Below are positions 1-5,554 of a stretch of DNA of 13,568 nucleotides, one piece after another; positions within the stretch are counted from its first letter, which is position 1, and every line of letters starts with the position of its first letter. This DNA is from Chloroflexota bacterium (GTDB lineage Bacteria; Chloroflexota; Anaerolineae; Anaerolineales; UBA11858), in the NCBI GenBank assembly GCA_030666985.1, contig DAOUWT010000044.1, forward strand, positions 1 to 13,568, given 5' to 3'. The notes below the pieces were generated by a model that worked only from the letters and a program-made list of their open reading frames with translations, made no database searches and was not told where the DNA came from. Made by a program: the position numbers and the translations under genes.

Positions 1-39
1 AAGACGCTGCTGGGCAAGACGCTGCTGGGCAAGACGCTG
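1..39 (+). repeat. 15-base tandem repeat in the rimO linker
   Basis: The unit AAGACGCTGCTGGGC occurs twice exactly (1-15, 16-30), followed by a third, diverging copy (31-45). In the rimO frame it encodes repeated DAAGQ, then DAVGQ and DTRG. It lies between the methylthiotransferase domain and the radical-SAM domain, where family members have a flexible linker. More copies may lie outside the window. Confidence 0.85.
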
Positions 40-992
40 TGGGACAGGATACGCGCGGGACCAGGGGGGTGCATGTGCAGGGGGGGAGCGCTTACCTGAA
101 AATCGGCGATGGCTGCCGGCGGCCGTGTGCCTTTTGCGCCATCCCCCTCATCAAGGGACTGGCCATCAGCCGCCCTCTGGAAGACATCCTCCAAGATGCG
201 GTGTTGCTGCAAGAGAGCGGCGTGCGGGAGATCAACCTGATTGCGCAAGACACGACGGATTACGGCCACGACCTTGGGATGAAGGACGGCTTGGCGCAGT
301 TGCTGGAGAGGATGGCGGAGGCCGTCCCCAACGTGGATTGGATTCGGATTTTATACGCTTATCCGGGCTATGTCACCGACCGCCTGATTGAGACTATGGC
401 CGCGCATGATAGCATCATCCCCTACCTTGATATGCCGCTCCAGCACGCTCACCCGGGGGTTTTGCGCCGCATGAGGCGTCCGGCCAACGTGGAGTGGGTG
501 CATGATACGGTCGCCAAACTGCGCCAAACAATGCCCAACCTGGCCCTGCGGACTACGTTCATAGTGGGCTACCCGGGCGAAACAGAAGAGGAGTTCCAAA
601 CTCTGCTTGACTTTGTGGAGGAAATTCGCTTTGACAGGGTGGGGGTTTTCGAGTTCTCTTTCGAGATCGGCGTCCCCGCTGAACCGTTGGGCGACCCCGT
701 TCCAGCCGAGGTCAAGGTGGAGCGCAAGGAGCGGCTTATGCTCGCGCAGCAAGATATTTCCCTGGCCAAAAACCGGTCTTTGGTGGGGAAAGCGCTGGAC
801 GTGCTGGTGGAGGGTCAGGGCCTAATTGAAGGGAGCAATGATGCCATTTCTTTAGGCCGCTCTTACCGTGACGCGCCAGAAATCGACGGGATGGTAATCG
901 TGGAAGGTAACCTCCCCGTGGGCGAGATTGTGCCGGTGAAGATCACGGGGGCTATGGTGTATGATTTGATGGGGGTGGAAACGAGTGTTTGA
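3..992 (+). CDS. rimO: Ribosomal protein S12 methylthiotransferase RimO, 5' end missing
   Basis: Radical-SAM enzyme that adds a methylthio group to an aspartate of ribosomal protein S12 in the cytoplasm. The frame is open from the window edge, so the N-terminal UPF0004 cluster domain is cut off. About 329 residues are visible. The radical-SAM cluster motif is CRRPCAFC (codons from 114), inside the typical context GSAYLKIGDGC and followed by AIPLIKG. Further family signatures are LIAQDTTDYG, YLDMPLQH and TTFIVGYPGETEEEF. The C-terminal TRAM domain ends in IVPVKITGAMVYDL, which fits RimO better than MiaB. The visible start consists of 15-base tandem repeats coding DAAGQ units in the linker before the radical-SAM domain. 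The GTG at 39 is not the real start, since the frame continues upstream. The last 20 codons recur at 1664-1726. Confidence 0.93.
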   Translation, partial: DAAGQDAAGQDAVGQDTRGTRGVHVQGGSAYLKIGDGCRRPCAFCAIPLIKGLAISRPLEDILQDAVLLQESGVREINLIAQDTTDYGHDLGMKDGLAQLLERMAEAVPNVDWIRILYAYPGYVTDRLIETMAAHDSIIPYLDMPLQHAHPGVLRRMRRPANVEWVHDTVAKLRQTMPNLALRTTFIVGYPGETEEEFQTLLDFVEEIRFDRVGVFEFSFEIGVPAEPLGDPVPAEVKVERKERLMLAQQDISLAKNRSLVGKALDVLVEGQGLIEGSNDAISLGRSYRDAPEIDGMVIVEGNLPVGEIVPVKITGAMVYDLMGVETSV

Positions 993-1044
993 CGTTCGAA
1001 ACACAAAACATGGTAGAATAGAATTTGAGATAGTCAACGAGATA

Positions 1045-1050
1045 TATAAT
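1045..1050 (+). promoter_or_regulatory. Putative -10 element for the DUF4160/DUF2442 pair
   Basis: A perfect TATAAT lies in an AT-rich stretch just after rimO. A -35 at the usual spacing is poor; TTGAGA at 1025-1030 is only 14 bases away. Transcription would start about 20 bases before the DUF4160 ATG. This suggests the pair has its own promoter and does not depend on rimO transcription. Confidence 0.4.
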
Positions 1051-1076
1051 GTGCATTGACAAGGAAGTGTTCGAGA

Positions 1077-1313
1077 ATGCCAACAGTTTTGCGAAAAGTT
1101 CCCTACAGGTTTTTCTTCACTTCCCTGGATTACGGTGAGCCTCCGCACATTCACGTTATGCGAGATAGAAAAGTTGCCAAGTTCTGGCTTGACCCAGTCT
1201 CACTGCAAAAGACCGGCAGGTTCAGCCGAACTGAACTAAACAAAATTGCTAGACTGGTACACGAGCATCGAGAGTTGTTTTTGGAGAGTTGGTATGAATT
1301 CTTTGGTCGTTGA
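1077..1313 (+). CDS. DUF4160 domain protein
   Basis: Small protein of 78 residues of unknown biochemical activity. It begins MPTVLRKVPYRFFFTSLDYG and carries EPPHIHV, the hallmark of DUF4160 (a YRFFF strand followed by a PPHIHV histidine pair). It continues with a KFWLDP strand and a C-terminal helix ending in ELFLESWYEFFG. The ATG at 1077 is chosen over an upstream TTG (1056) because AAGGAAG at 1061-1067 has good spacing to it and family members start at this MPT. It overlaps the next gene by 20 bases, so the two are translationally coupled. DUF4160 and DUF2442 genes are commonly paired and have been regarded as toxin-antitoxin-like from that pairing. Calling this protein the toxin is inference. 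Confidence 0.82.
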   Translation: MPTVLRKVPYRFFFTSLDYGEPPHIHVMRDRKVAKFWLDPVSLQKTGRFSRTELNKIARLVHEHRELFLESWYEFFGR

Positions 1314-1635
1314 AGTTCAAGAAGCAAGTGCCCAAAGTGTCACTGTTAGTGAAGATTCACTAGAGGTTGATCTAGTTGATGGTCGTACTATCATAGTTCC
1401 TCTAGTATGGTATCCACGCCTGTGGTACGGTGCTCCAGAAGAGCGAAACTATTTCGAACTAATAGGTGATGGTACATTGATACATTGGCCTGACCTGGAT
1501 GAAGACCTCAGCATATCTGGTCTTTTGGCTGGACGCCAATCAGGTGAAAGTCCACAATCGTTGAAAAAATGGTTGGAAAAACGTACAACGCACCATCAGG
1601 AAAGCGACCTGGTTGCAACTCCTATCGCAATGTGA
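1294..1635 (+). CDS. DUF2442 domain protein
   Basis: A 113-residue protein starting MNSLVVEVQ, inside the end of the DUF4160 gene (GGAGAG at 1283-1288 precedes the ATG). It shows the DUF2442 pattern. An SLEVDLVDGRTIIVPL strand pair is followed by WYPRLWYGAPEERNYFEL, then by GTLIHWPDLDEDLSISGLLAG, the conserved IHWPxLDEDIS segment. The C-terminal SPQSLKKWLEKR is also usual for the family. The family is DNA-binding-like in some members but no function is shown here. Its coupling to the DUF4160 gene suggests the two products act together, with this one the likely partner or antitoxin. An upstream start at 1246 (TTG) would overlap the neighbour by a further 48 bases and add residues absent from the family, so it is not used. 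Confidence 0.82.
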   Translation: MNSLVVEVQEASAQSVTVSEDSLEVDLVDGRTIIVPLVWYPRLWYGAPEERNYFELIGDGTLIHWPDLDEDLSISGLLAGRQSGESPQSLKKWLEKRTTHHQESDLVATPIAM

Positions 1636-1663
1636 GCAGGCCGAACAACACAGTGACGCAAAC

Positions 1664-1726
1664 ATTGTGCCGGTGAAAATTACGGGGGCTATGGTGTATG
1701 GGCTAACGGGGGTAGGGGGTAAATAG
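1664..1726 (+). pseudogene. Second copy of the rimO 3' end (20 codons plus stop)
   Basis: Read in frame, this segment gives IVPVKITGAMVYGLTGVGGK and a TAG. The true rimO end at 927-992 gives IVPVKITGAMVYDLMGVETS V. The two share a 19-base identical core (945-963 and 1682-1700) and a 14-base identical block before it. Between these blocks the differences are synonymous (AAG/AAA, ATC/ATT). The copy has no start of its own. It looks like a remnant from a different rimO allele, left when the DUF4160/DUF2442 pair was inserted or when the locus recombined. Confidence 0.85.
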
Positions 1727-1767
1727 ATTGTTGGAAGGGGAATTTCTAACAGATAGGCATTTTTTTC

Positions 1768-1797
1768 TTGCTAGGATAGGTCAGAGTATGCTATACT
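1768..1797 (+). promoter_or_regulatory. Putative sigma-70 promoter with overlapping palindrome
   Basis: TTGCTA (1768-1773) and TATACT (1792-1797) are separated by 18 bases. A perfect inverted repeat, GAGTAT-GCT-ATACTC (1784-1798), overlaps the -10 and could be an operator. It would drive the small ORF at 1826 and possibly the accessory gene at 2032. Confidence 0.45.
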
Positions 1798-1825
1798 CAT
1801 ACTTAGGAAAGCTTGGAGGCATACA

Positions 1826-1957
1826 TTGTCCCGCATAGGCCAGTTGCTTAAATTCCAAAGGGAAGTTAACAGAAGTATTTTATACTACCCAGGCTTAGTT
1901 CAACCAAGGCATTCGCTAGAATGCACATTATGCGGCGGCCAGGTTATGGGACTCTGA
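1826..1957 (+). CDS. Small or truncated ORF, 43 codons, unknown
   Basis: A TTG start sits 6 bases after a perfect GGAGG (1815-1819) and 28 bases after the putative -10. The product is a 43-residue peptide that begins MSRIGQLLKF, contains LVQPRHSLECTLCGGQ and ends VMGL. A CxxC pair (CTLC) is the only recognisable motif, and it does not match a family I know. The ORF stops in a stretch that contains ATTATGCGGC, a near copy of the GTTGTGCGGC core at 1997. It may therefore be the 5' piece of a gene cut by insertion of the following cassette-like DNA. It is not in any obvious overlap with a longer gene. The convincing promoter, ribosome site and start argue it was once, or still is, expressed. Confidence 0.35.
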   Translation: MSRIGQLLKFQREVNRSILYYPGLVQPRHSLECTLCGGQVMGL

Positions 1958-1970
1958 GGTCTCTTTTTTT

Positions 1971-2007
1971 TGCCGCACCGCATTAATCCTTAATTCGTTG
2001 TGCGGCA
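1971..2007. repeat. Nested inverted repeat upstream of the accessory gene
   Basis: TGCCGCAC (1971-1978) pairs perfectly with GTGCGGCA (2000-2007). Inside the loop, ATTAA-TCC-TTAAT forms a second perfect stem. A T-run lies before it, not after it, so it is not an ordinary terminator on either strand. Its right arm overlaps the core sequence GTTGTGCGGC that begins the cassette-like unit. Confidence 0.6.
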
Positions 2008-2031
2008 GTCTAATGGAAATAATTTCAAAAG

Positions 2032-2874
2032 ATGAGAGAAAAAAGCAGCATAAACCAAACCTTTGATTTTCTGGTTGAACACGCTCAAGAAAGAAAATCT
2101 TTTTCAGTAGAACAATTTTCTACTGGAACTGGATGGACTATCGCTGAGGCTCAAGAGATTATTCGCAATCGCCTAAGTGACCTTGTATATGAAGAAGGGG
2201 AGCAGTATTTTGCTAAACCTGAAGTTCTCCGAGTGCGTTTAGATGATTTCCAAGAACTCTTGCATCAGAAAAAGCGCTTGTTTACCGATTACGTTTTAGA
2301 AGTATCGTCAAGTATTTTGATTTATGAGTTCTTTATGCCGCTTTCCCGCGAAGATAGATTGCGTGAAGCGCTCGACAATTTGTTCTATCGCGACACCATC
2401 GAACAAAGAATACAAGAAATTGGTATTTCCCAAATTCGCGCTGGTTTAAAGCTGCCTTCAGATTATTCAGAAGATAAAATCCGACAGCTTGTATTTGATT
2501 TCATGGAAAGTACGCTTGGCGGTTACTCGATCTACCTGGTAAATGGACGCTATAGAGCAGATGTGCTGGCTTCTCGTGCAGAAGTCGTTACCCGCCCATT
2601 TGCATATGGTCCATATATCGTTGACGAGACGACCGCAATAGTAAGGTTTATACTGCCGGTAGAAACAGATGCAGGGAAATTCGAGTACGGCAAGATATTA
2701 GAACCAGCTTCAATGGCGATGGGCACCAAGAAGCGCGCAGAGTTATTGAGTTGGTTGTTTCTAAATTTCTTTGCAGAAGCACTCATTCGTGTCGTGCAAA
2801 AGGAAGATGAAATTTGGTTGCTTGAATCGGGTATGCGAAGTGCGTTTTATCGGTGGATCCGCCGTGATGAATAA
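2032..2874 (+). CDS. Unrecognised accessory protein, 280 residues
   Basis: I do not recognise the family. The protein is soluble, with no signal peptide or membrane segment. Residues about 15-70 (with SFSVEQFSTGTGWTIAEAQ and then DLVYEEGEQYFAKP) have the rhythm of a winged-helix domain. The middle is helical (FFMPLSREDRLREALDNLFY). Residues about 160-215 look like beta strands (GGYSIYLVNGRYRADVLASR, ETTAIVRFILPVE). The C-terminus is helical with aromatic residues and ends FYRWIRRDE. The start at 2032 has no strong ribosome site, as is common in gene cassettes. An ATG at 2013 is out of frame. The gene is AT-richer than rimO and the transporter genes. It starts 26 bases after GTTGTGCGGC and ends 8 bases before the complementary GCCGCACAAC, which suggests a mobile cassette. 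A DNA-binding or defence-type role is possible but unproven. Confidence 0.8.
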   Translation: MREKSSINQTFDFLVEHAQERKSFSVEQFSTGTGWTIAEAQEIIRNRLSDLVYEEGEQYFAKPEVLRVRLDDFQELLHQKKRLFTDYVLEVSSSILIYEFFMPLSREDRLREALDNLFYRDTIEQRIQEIGISQIRAGLKLPSDYSEDKIRQLVFDFMESTLGGYSIYLVNGRYRADVLASRAEVVTRPFAYGPYIVDETTAIVRFILPVETDAGKFEYGKILEPASMAMGTKKRAELLSWLFLNFFAEALIRVVQKEDEIWLLESGMRSAFYRWIRRDE

Positions 2875-2882
2875 GAGCAAAA

Positions 2883-3009
2883 GCCGCACAACCCCGCGTG
2901 AACCATGACCTGCTGCGCAGCAGAGGACCGGGCGCCAAATGCTAAGTTTGGTTACGGTTCAAGCCGCGTAAGGAGCAAATACGCTCGGCTGCTGAAACCC
3001 CCGTTAGCA
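2883..3009 (+). other. attC-like recombination site of a gene cassette
   Basis: GCCGCACAAC (2883-2892) is the exact reverse complement of GTTGTGCGGC at 1997-2006, so the two bracket the 280-residue gene. This is how the R'' core of an attC site complements the core at the start of its own cassette. The element ends in GTTAGCA (3003-3009), close to the GTTRRRY consensus and next to the following gene. Its 124 bases from GCACAAC to GTTAGCA fall in the normal attC range. Inside are a 14-base perfect palindrome, CTGCTGCGCAGCAG, and a stem between TGAACCATGACC and GGTTACGGTTCA (two mismatches). The cores deviate from consensus by one base or more, and the outer arms (L boxes) do not pair cleanly. 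No integrase is in view. It could alternatively be an unrelated structured repeat. Confidence 0.45.
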
Positions 3010-3053
3010 CGCCAACTCCACTCAAGAGTCAAGGAGAGAGGAGCTATAATAAA

Positions 3054-3908
3054 ATGAAGAGAACTATGTTTTTGAATCAGGCGAGCGAATTGGGGTTACA
3101 GCGTGTAGCCAGTTCCATCGCTGACGCGGCGAAGGAGTGCATTCACATCAAATCCGAGCCCGCAGACAATCAGTCATTTCAAGTAGGGAAATCTAAAATC
3201 GGTGGAGATCCTGATCTACCAAGAGACATCGAATGGCCTTCTTGGGAAGACACCAGATTGGCCTTCTTATTGCAGGTTAATTTGTCTGAGGTCGCAGGAA
3301 TATTGCCAGTGAGAGGTTTGCCTAAATGCGGTCTTCTTTCCTTCTTTTATCATCCCGATCAAGCTACCTGGGGGTTCGATCCAAAAGATAGAGGAAGCTG
3401 GAGAACTTGTTATTTTCCAGACATTTCGAAATTGGAGCGAATATCAACACCTATCCTCAGCAAATATATGGATAGCCCATACAAAGCGTGTTCGATAACC
3501 CATAAGGCAGATACGAGTTTTCCCTGTCCGTTTTCGGAATTCATTCAAGGACAAGAGCTCTCAGATGCAGAATATGACACCTACTGGGAACTATACCATT
3601 CGACTCTCTCGTCTCATCCAGCACACCAACTTTTCGGTCACCCGAATATTGTCCAAAATCCTATGGAGATCGAGTGCGAGATGGTAACAAACGGTGTCTA
3701 TTTCGGAGATCGGAAGTGGCTAAAGCACCCACGACTTGGCGAATTCAAGGAAAGGAGCAAAGACTGGTGTCTATTACTTCAGGTGGATACAGACGATGAC
3801 GCCGGAATGATATGGGGGGACGCAGGGATGCTGTACTTCTGGACCAGAAAAGAGTCTCTTCTCGAAAAGAGTTTTTCTGATACTTGGATGGTTCTGCAAT
3901 GTTATTAA
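3054..3908 (+). CDS. DUF1963 (YwqG-like) family protein
   Basis: A 284-residue cytoplasmic protein of the DUF1963/YwqG family, close to the usual length of about 260-290. Family signatures are SKIGGDPDLP (47-56) followed by WP, the FLLQVNLSEV strand, and GLLSFFYHPD. Near the C-terminus (from 238) it has WCLLLQVDTDDD, WGDAGMLYFW and then FSDTWMVLQCY. YwqG proteins have a beta-rich fold and no established biochemical role, though they often occur as immunity-type or accessory genes. AAGGAGAGAGGAG (3031-3043) lies 10 bases before the ATG and supports the start. A TATAAT at 3045-3050 lies between. The gene starts 44 bases after the GTTAGCA core, so it may be a second cassette in the same array. 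The expected complementary core after its stop is only partly present (GGCGTG at 3913-3918). Confidence 0.85.
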   Translation: MKRTMFLNQASELGLQRVASSIADAAKECIHIKSEPADNQSFQVGKSKIGGDPDLPRDIEWPSWEDTRLAFLLQVNLSEVAGILPVRGLPKCGLLSFFYHPDQATWGFDPKDRGSWRTCYFPDISKLERISTPILSKYMDSPYKACSITHKADTSFPCPFSEFIQGQELSDAEYDTYWELYHSTLSSHPAHQLFGHPNIVQNPMEIECEMVTNGVYFGDRKWLKHPRLGEFKERSKDWCLLLQVDTDDDAGMIWGDAGMLYFWTRKESLLEKSFSDTWMVLQCY

Positions 3909-4043
3909 TCCGGCGTGACATTGCGAAGCCTTGGGGACAACGGCCTACGGATGTCTTTTATCCGCACCTGCTAGCCTCATGGTGGGAGCGGTCTGTAAGA
4001 ACCGGAAGGTTGAACATAAGTGAAGGCAAGTAATTACAAACAA
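3909..4043 (+). other. Intergenic stretch, possible RNA-element relic
   Basis: This 135-base gap between convergent genes has no ORF. It contains short pairings, such as CGGAT with ATCCG around 3953-3963 and GGTCT...AACC around 3990-4004. The segment GGTTGAACATAAGTGAAGGC (4008-4027) reminds me of domain I text of bacterial group II introns, and GTGAC near 3916 is similar to an intron 5' end. There is no domain V or reverse transcriptase, so at most it is a truncated relic. Confidence 0.25.
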
Positions 4044-4088
4044 AGACCCTAAAGGTTCTAGCAAGCATGCCTTAAACCTTTAGGGTCT
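4044..4088 (-). terminator. Inverted-repeat terminator of the transporter operon
   Basis: AGACCCTAAAGGTT (4044-4057) and AACCTTTAGGGTCT (4075-4088) form a perfect 14-base stem with a 17-base loop. On the minus strand the stem is followed by TTGTTTGTAATT, a fair T-rich tail, so it should end transcription coming from the permease gene. It lies between convergent genes and could work both ways. A similar AGACC-type inverted repeat lies at 7080-7177. Confidence 0.65.
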
Positions 4089-4118
4089 GGTGTTTAAAAG
4101 TGAACCGCGACCAAGTAA

Positions 4119-4164
4119 TTCACGCATCACGTTTTCACGCCTCACGTTTCACGTCTTCACGTTC
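4119..4164. repeat. TCACGTTT-type short tandem repeats
   Basis: Degenerate units of 7-9 bases (TCACGCA, TCACGTTT, TCACGCC, TCACGTTT, TCACGTC, TCACGTTC) run up to the stop codon of the NupQ-like gene. CCTCACGTTTCACGT at 4140-4154 recurs as its reverse complement at 5496-5510, on the other side of that gene. Confidence 0.8.
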
Positions 4165-5438
4165 TACTGCTTCTCGTAAGGTTTACCTTCCTCAGCCGGT
4201 GGCCGGGAGCGTCCCACCACGCCCGCAACGACGACGATGGTCAAAATATAAGGCGCGGTCTGCAAAAATTCGTGGGGAATGAAGACATTCAAAAAAGGTA
4301 GAACGGGATGTAGTATTTGCATCTTTACCTGAATAGCATCCGCGAAGCCAAAGAGGAGGGCGGCCATGAACGCGCCAATGGGACTCCAATTCCCGAAGAT
4401 CATGGCTGCCAGGGCGACAAAACCTTGCCCCCGGGTCATGTTATCCTCGAAGGCGCCCACCACGTCCAGGGAGAAGTAAGCCCCCCCAATCCCGGCAATC
4501 AATCCCCCCACGATCACGCTGACATAGCGCGTAAGGTTCACGTGTACGCCAACCGTATCGGCGGCGCGGGGATGCTCCCCGCAGGCCCGCATCCGCAATC
4601 CCCAGGGGGTAAAGAAAACGACGTAATTAATAATAACTACCAAAATCAACATAGCGAACACAGTGGGCGAGTTCTCAAAGAAAATAGGCCCTACAATGGG
4701 TATATCCGCCAAGAGGGGGATACGGATTGCGCTCAACTGGCCGGGGGAGCTTAATCCAGCCGGTTCTAGAAGACGCAGGTTCAAAAAGCGGGTAGCTCCG
4801 GCGGCCAGGATGTTGATAACGGTGCCGGAGATAATCTGATCCACCTTATATTTTATAGACAGCACGGCGTGAACAGCGGCCATAGCTCCCCCGACCAGGC
4901 TGGCTGCTAACAACCCCATCCACAAGTTATCAAAGACCCCGGCAAAGGCCACAGCGGCAAACGCGCCCGAAAGCATCATCCCCTCAATGGCTATGTTGAT
5001 TATGCCCGCCCGTTCGCAGAGGATGCCAGCCAACGCGCCCAGGGTCAAGGGGGTGGCGGCGGTCAACATGCTCTGGATCATCCCCGTGATATTGAGTCTG
5101 GTGCCGCTTGTAATCCAAACCAAAAATCCAAACAATAGCAAAAAGACCGCACCCCAGGTAAGGAGCGATTTAATAGAATCCAAAGCACGTATTAAGCGAA
5201 GCCCGGCAATGAGGATGCACACGCTTCCAGCCGTGTAAAGCGTGCTGCGGGAGGCAAAAGAGAAGAGCTCGCCTAGAATATTATCGGTGAATATAGAGCG
5301 TTCGCCCGTTTGAGTTCCAAACCCGCCCAATACCAGTATCAGGCCGCCCGCAATCAGGAAAAGCAGCGCGATGATGAGGTCTTTACGATTGATTTCGGTT
5401 GTTTTCGGCGTATCAATGGGTTGAGCTTGTACTGACAT
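4164..5438 (-). CDS. nupQ: Nucleoside ABC transporter permease, NupQ/YufQ-like
   Basis: One of two membrane subunits of a BMP-type nucleoside importer. It belongs to the BPD_transp_2 (branched-chain/ribose-type) permease family. The core starts near residue 114 and has CERAGIINIAIEGMMLSGAF (141-160), the conserved cytoplasmic motif that meets the ATPase. Further on it has GLRMRACGEHPRAADTVGV, then GGLIAGIGGAY and GQGFVALAAMIFGNW. At 424 residues it is about 100 longer than Bacillus NupQ (about 319). The surplus is an N-terminal extension with about three membrane segments (near 20-40, 66-84 and 91-110). AGGAGAAATTA precedes the ATG. It is the last gene of the operon, 116 bases after the NupP-like gene. 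The symbol is by family equivalence. Confidence 0.9.
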   Translation of the reverse strand: MSVQAQPIDTPKTTEINRKDLIIALLFLIAGGLILVLGGFGTQTGERSIFTDNILGELFSFASRSTLYTAGSVCILIAGLRLIRALDSIKSLLTWGAVFLLLFGFLVWITSGTRLNITGMIQSMLTAATPLTLGALAGILCERAGIINIAIEGMMLSGAFAAVAFAGVFDNLWMGLLAASLVGGAMAAVHAVLSIKYKVDQIISGTVINILAAGATRFLNLRLLEPAGLSSPGQLSAIRIPLLADIPIVGPIFFENSPTVFAMLILVVIINYVVFFTPWGLRMRACGEHPRAADTVGVHVNLTRYVSVIVGGLIAGIGGAYFSLDVVGAFEDNMTRGQGFVALAAMIFGNWSPIGAFMAALLFGFADAIQVKMQILHPVLPFLNVFIPHEFLQTAPYILTIVVVAGVVGRSRPPAEEGKPYEKQ

Positions 5439-5480
5439 TAATTTCTCCTGTAGGAAGCAACAAGATTTAAATCATCCCAA

Positions 5481-5520
5481 TCCGTGAAACGTAAAACGTG
5501 AAACGTGAGGTCGCACCTCA
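5481..5520. repeat. ACGTGAAACGT-type repeats and small hairpin
   Basis: Units GTGAAACGTAAAACGTGAAA and CGTGAGG stand in the gap between the two permease genes. They are followed by a perfect hairpin, TGAGGT-CGC-ACCTCA (5506-5520). ACGTGAAACGTGAGG (5496-5510) is the exact reverse complement of 4140-4154. No T-tail follows on the minus strand, so this is probably not a terminator. Confidence 0.75.
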
Positions 5521-5554
5521 TTGGTTTTGGGATAAATAGTCTCTTGCAAATCCT

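Noticed and set aside
1056..1076. TTG start for the DUF4160 protein at 1056
   Set aside because: The ATG at 1077 has AAGGAAG at correct spacing and gives the usual family N-terminus.
4009..4015. GTTGAAC as the closing attC core of a second cassette
   Set aside because: It fits GTTRRRY, but such a 7-mer is expected by chance about once per kilobase and no complementary RYYYAAC core follows the DUF1963 stop.
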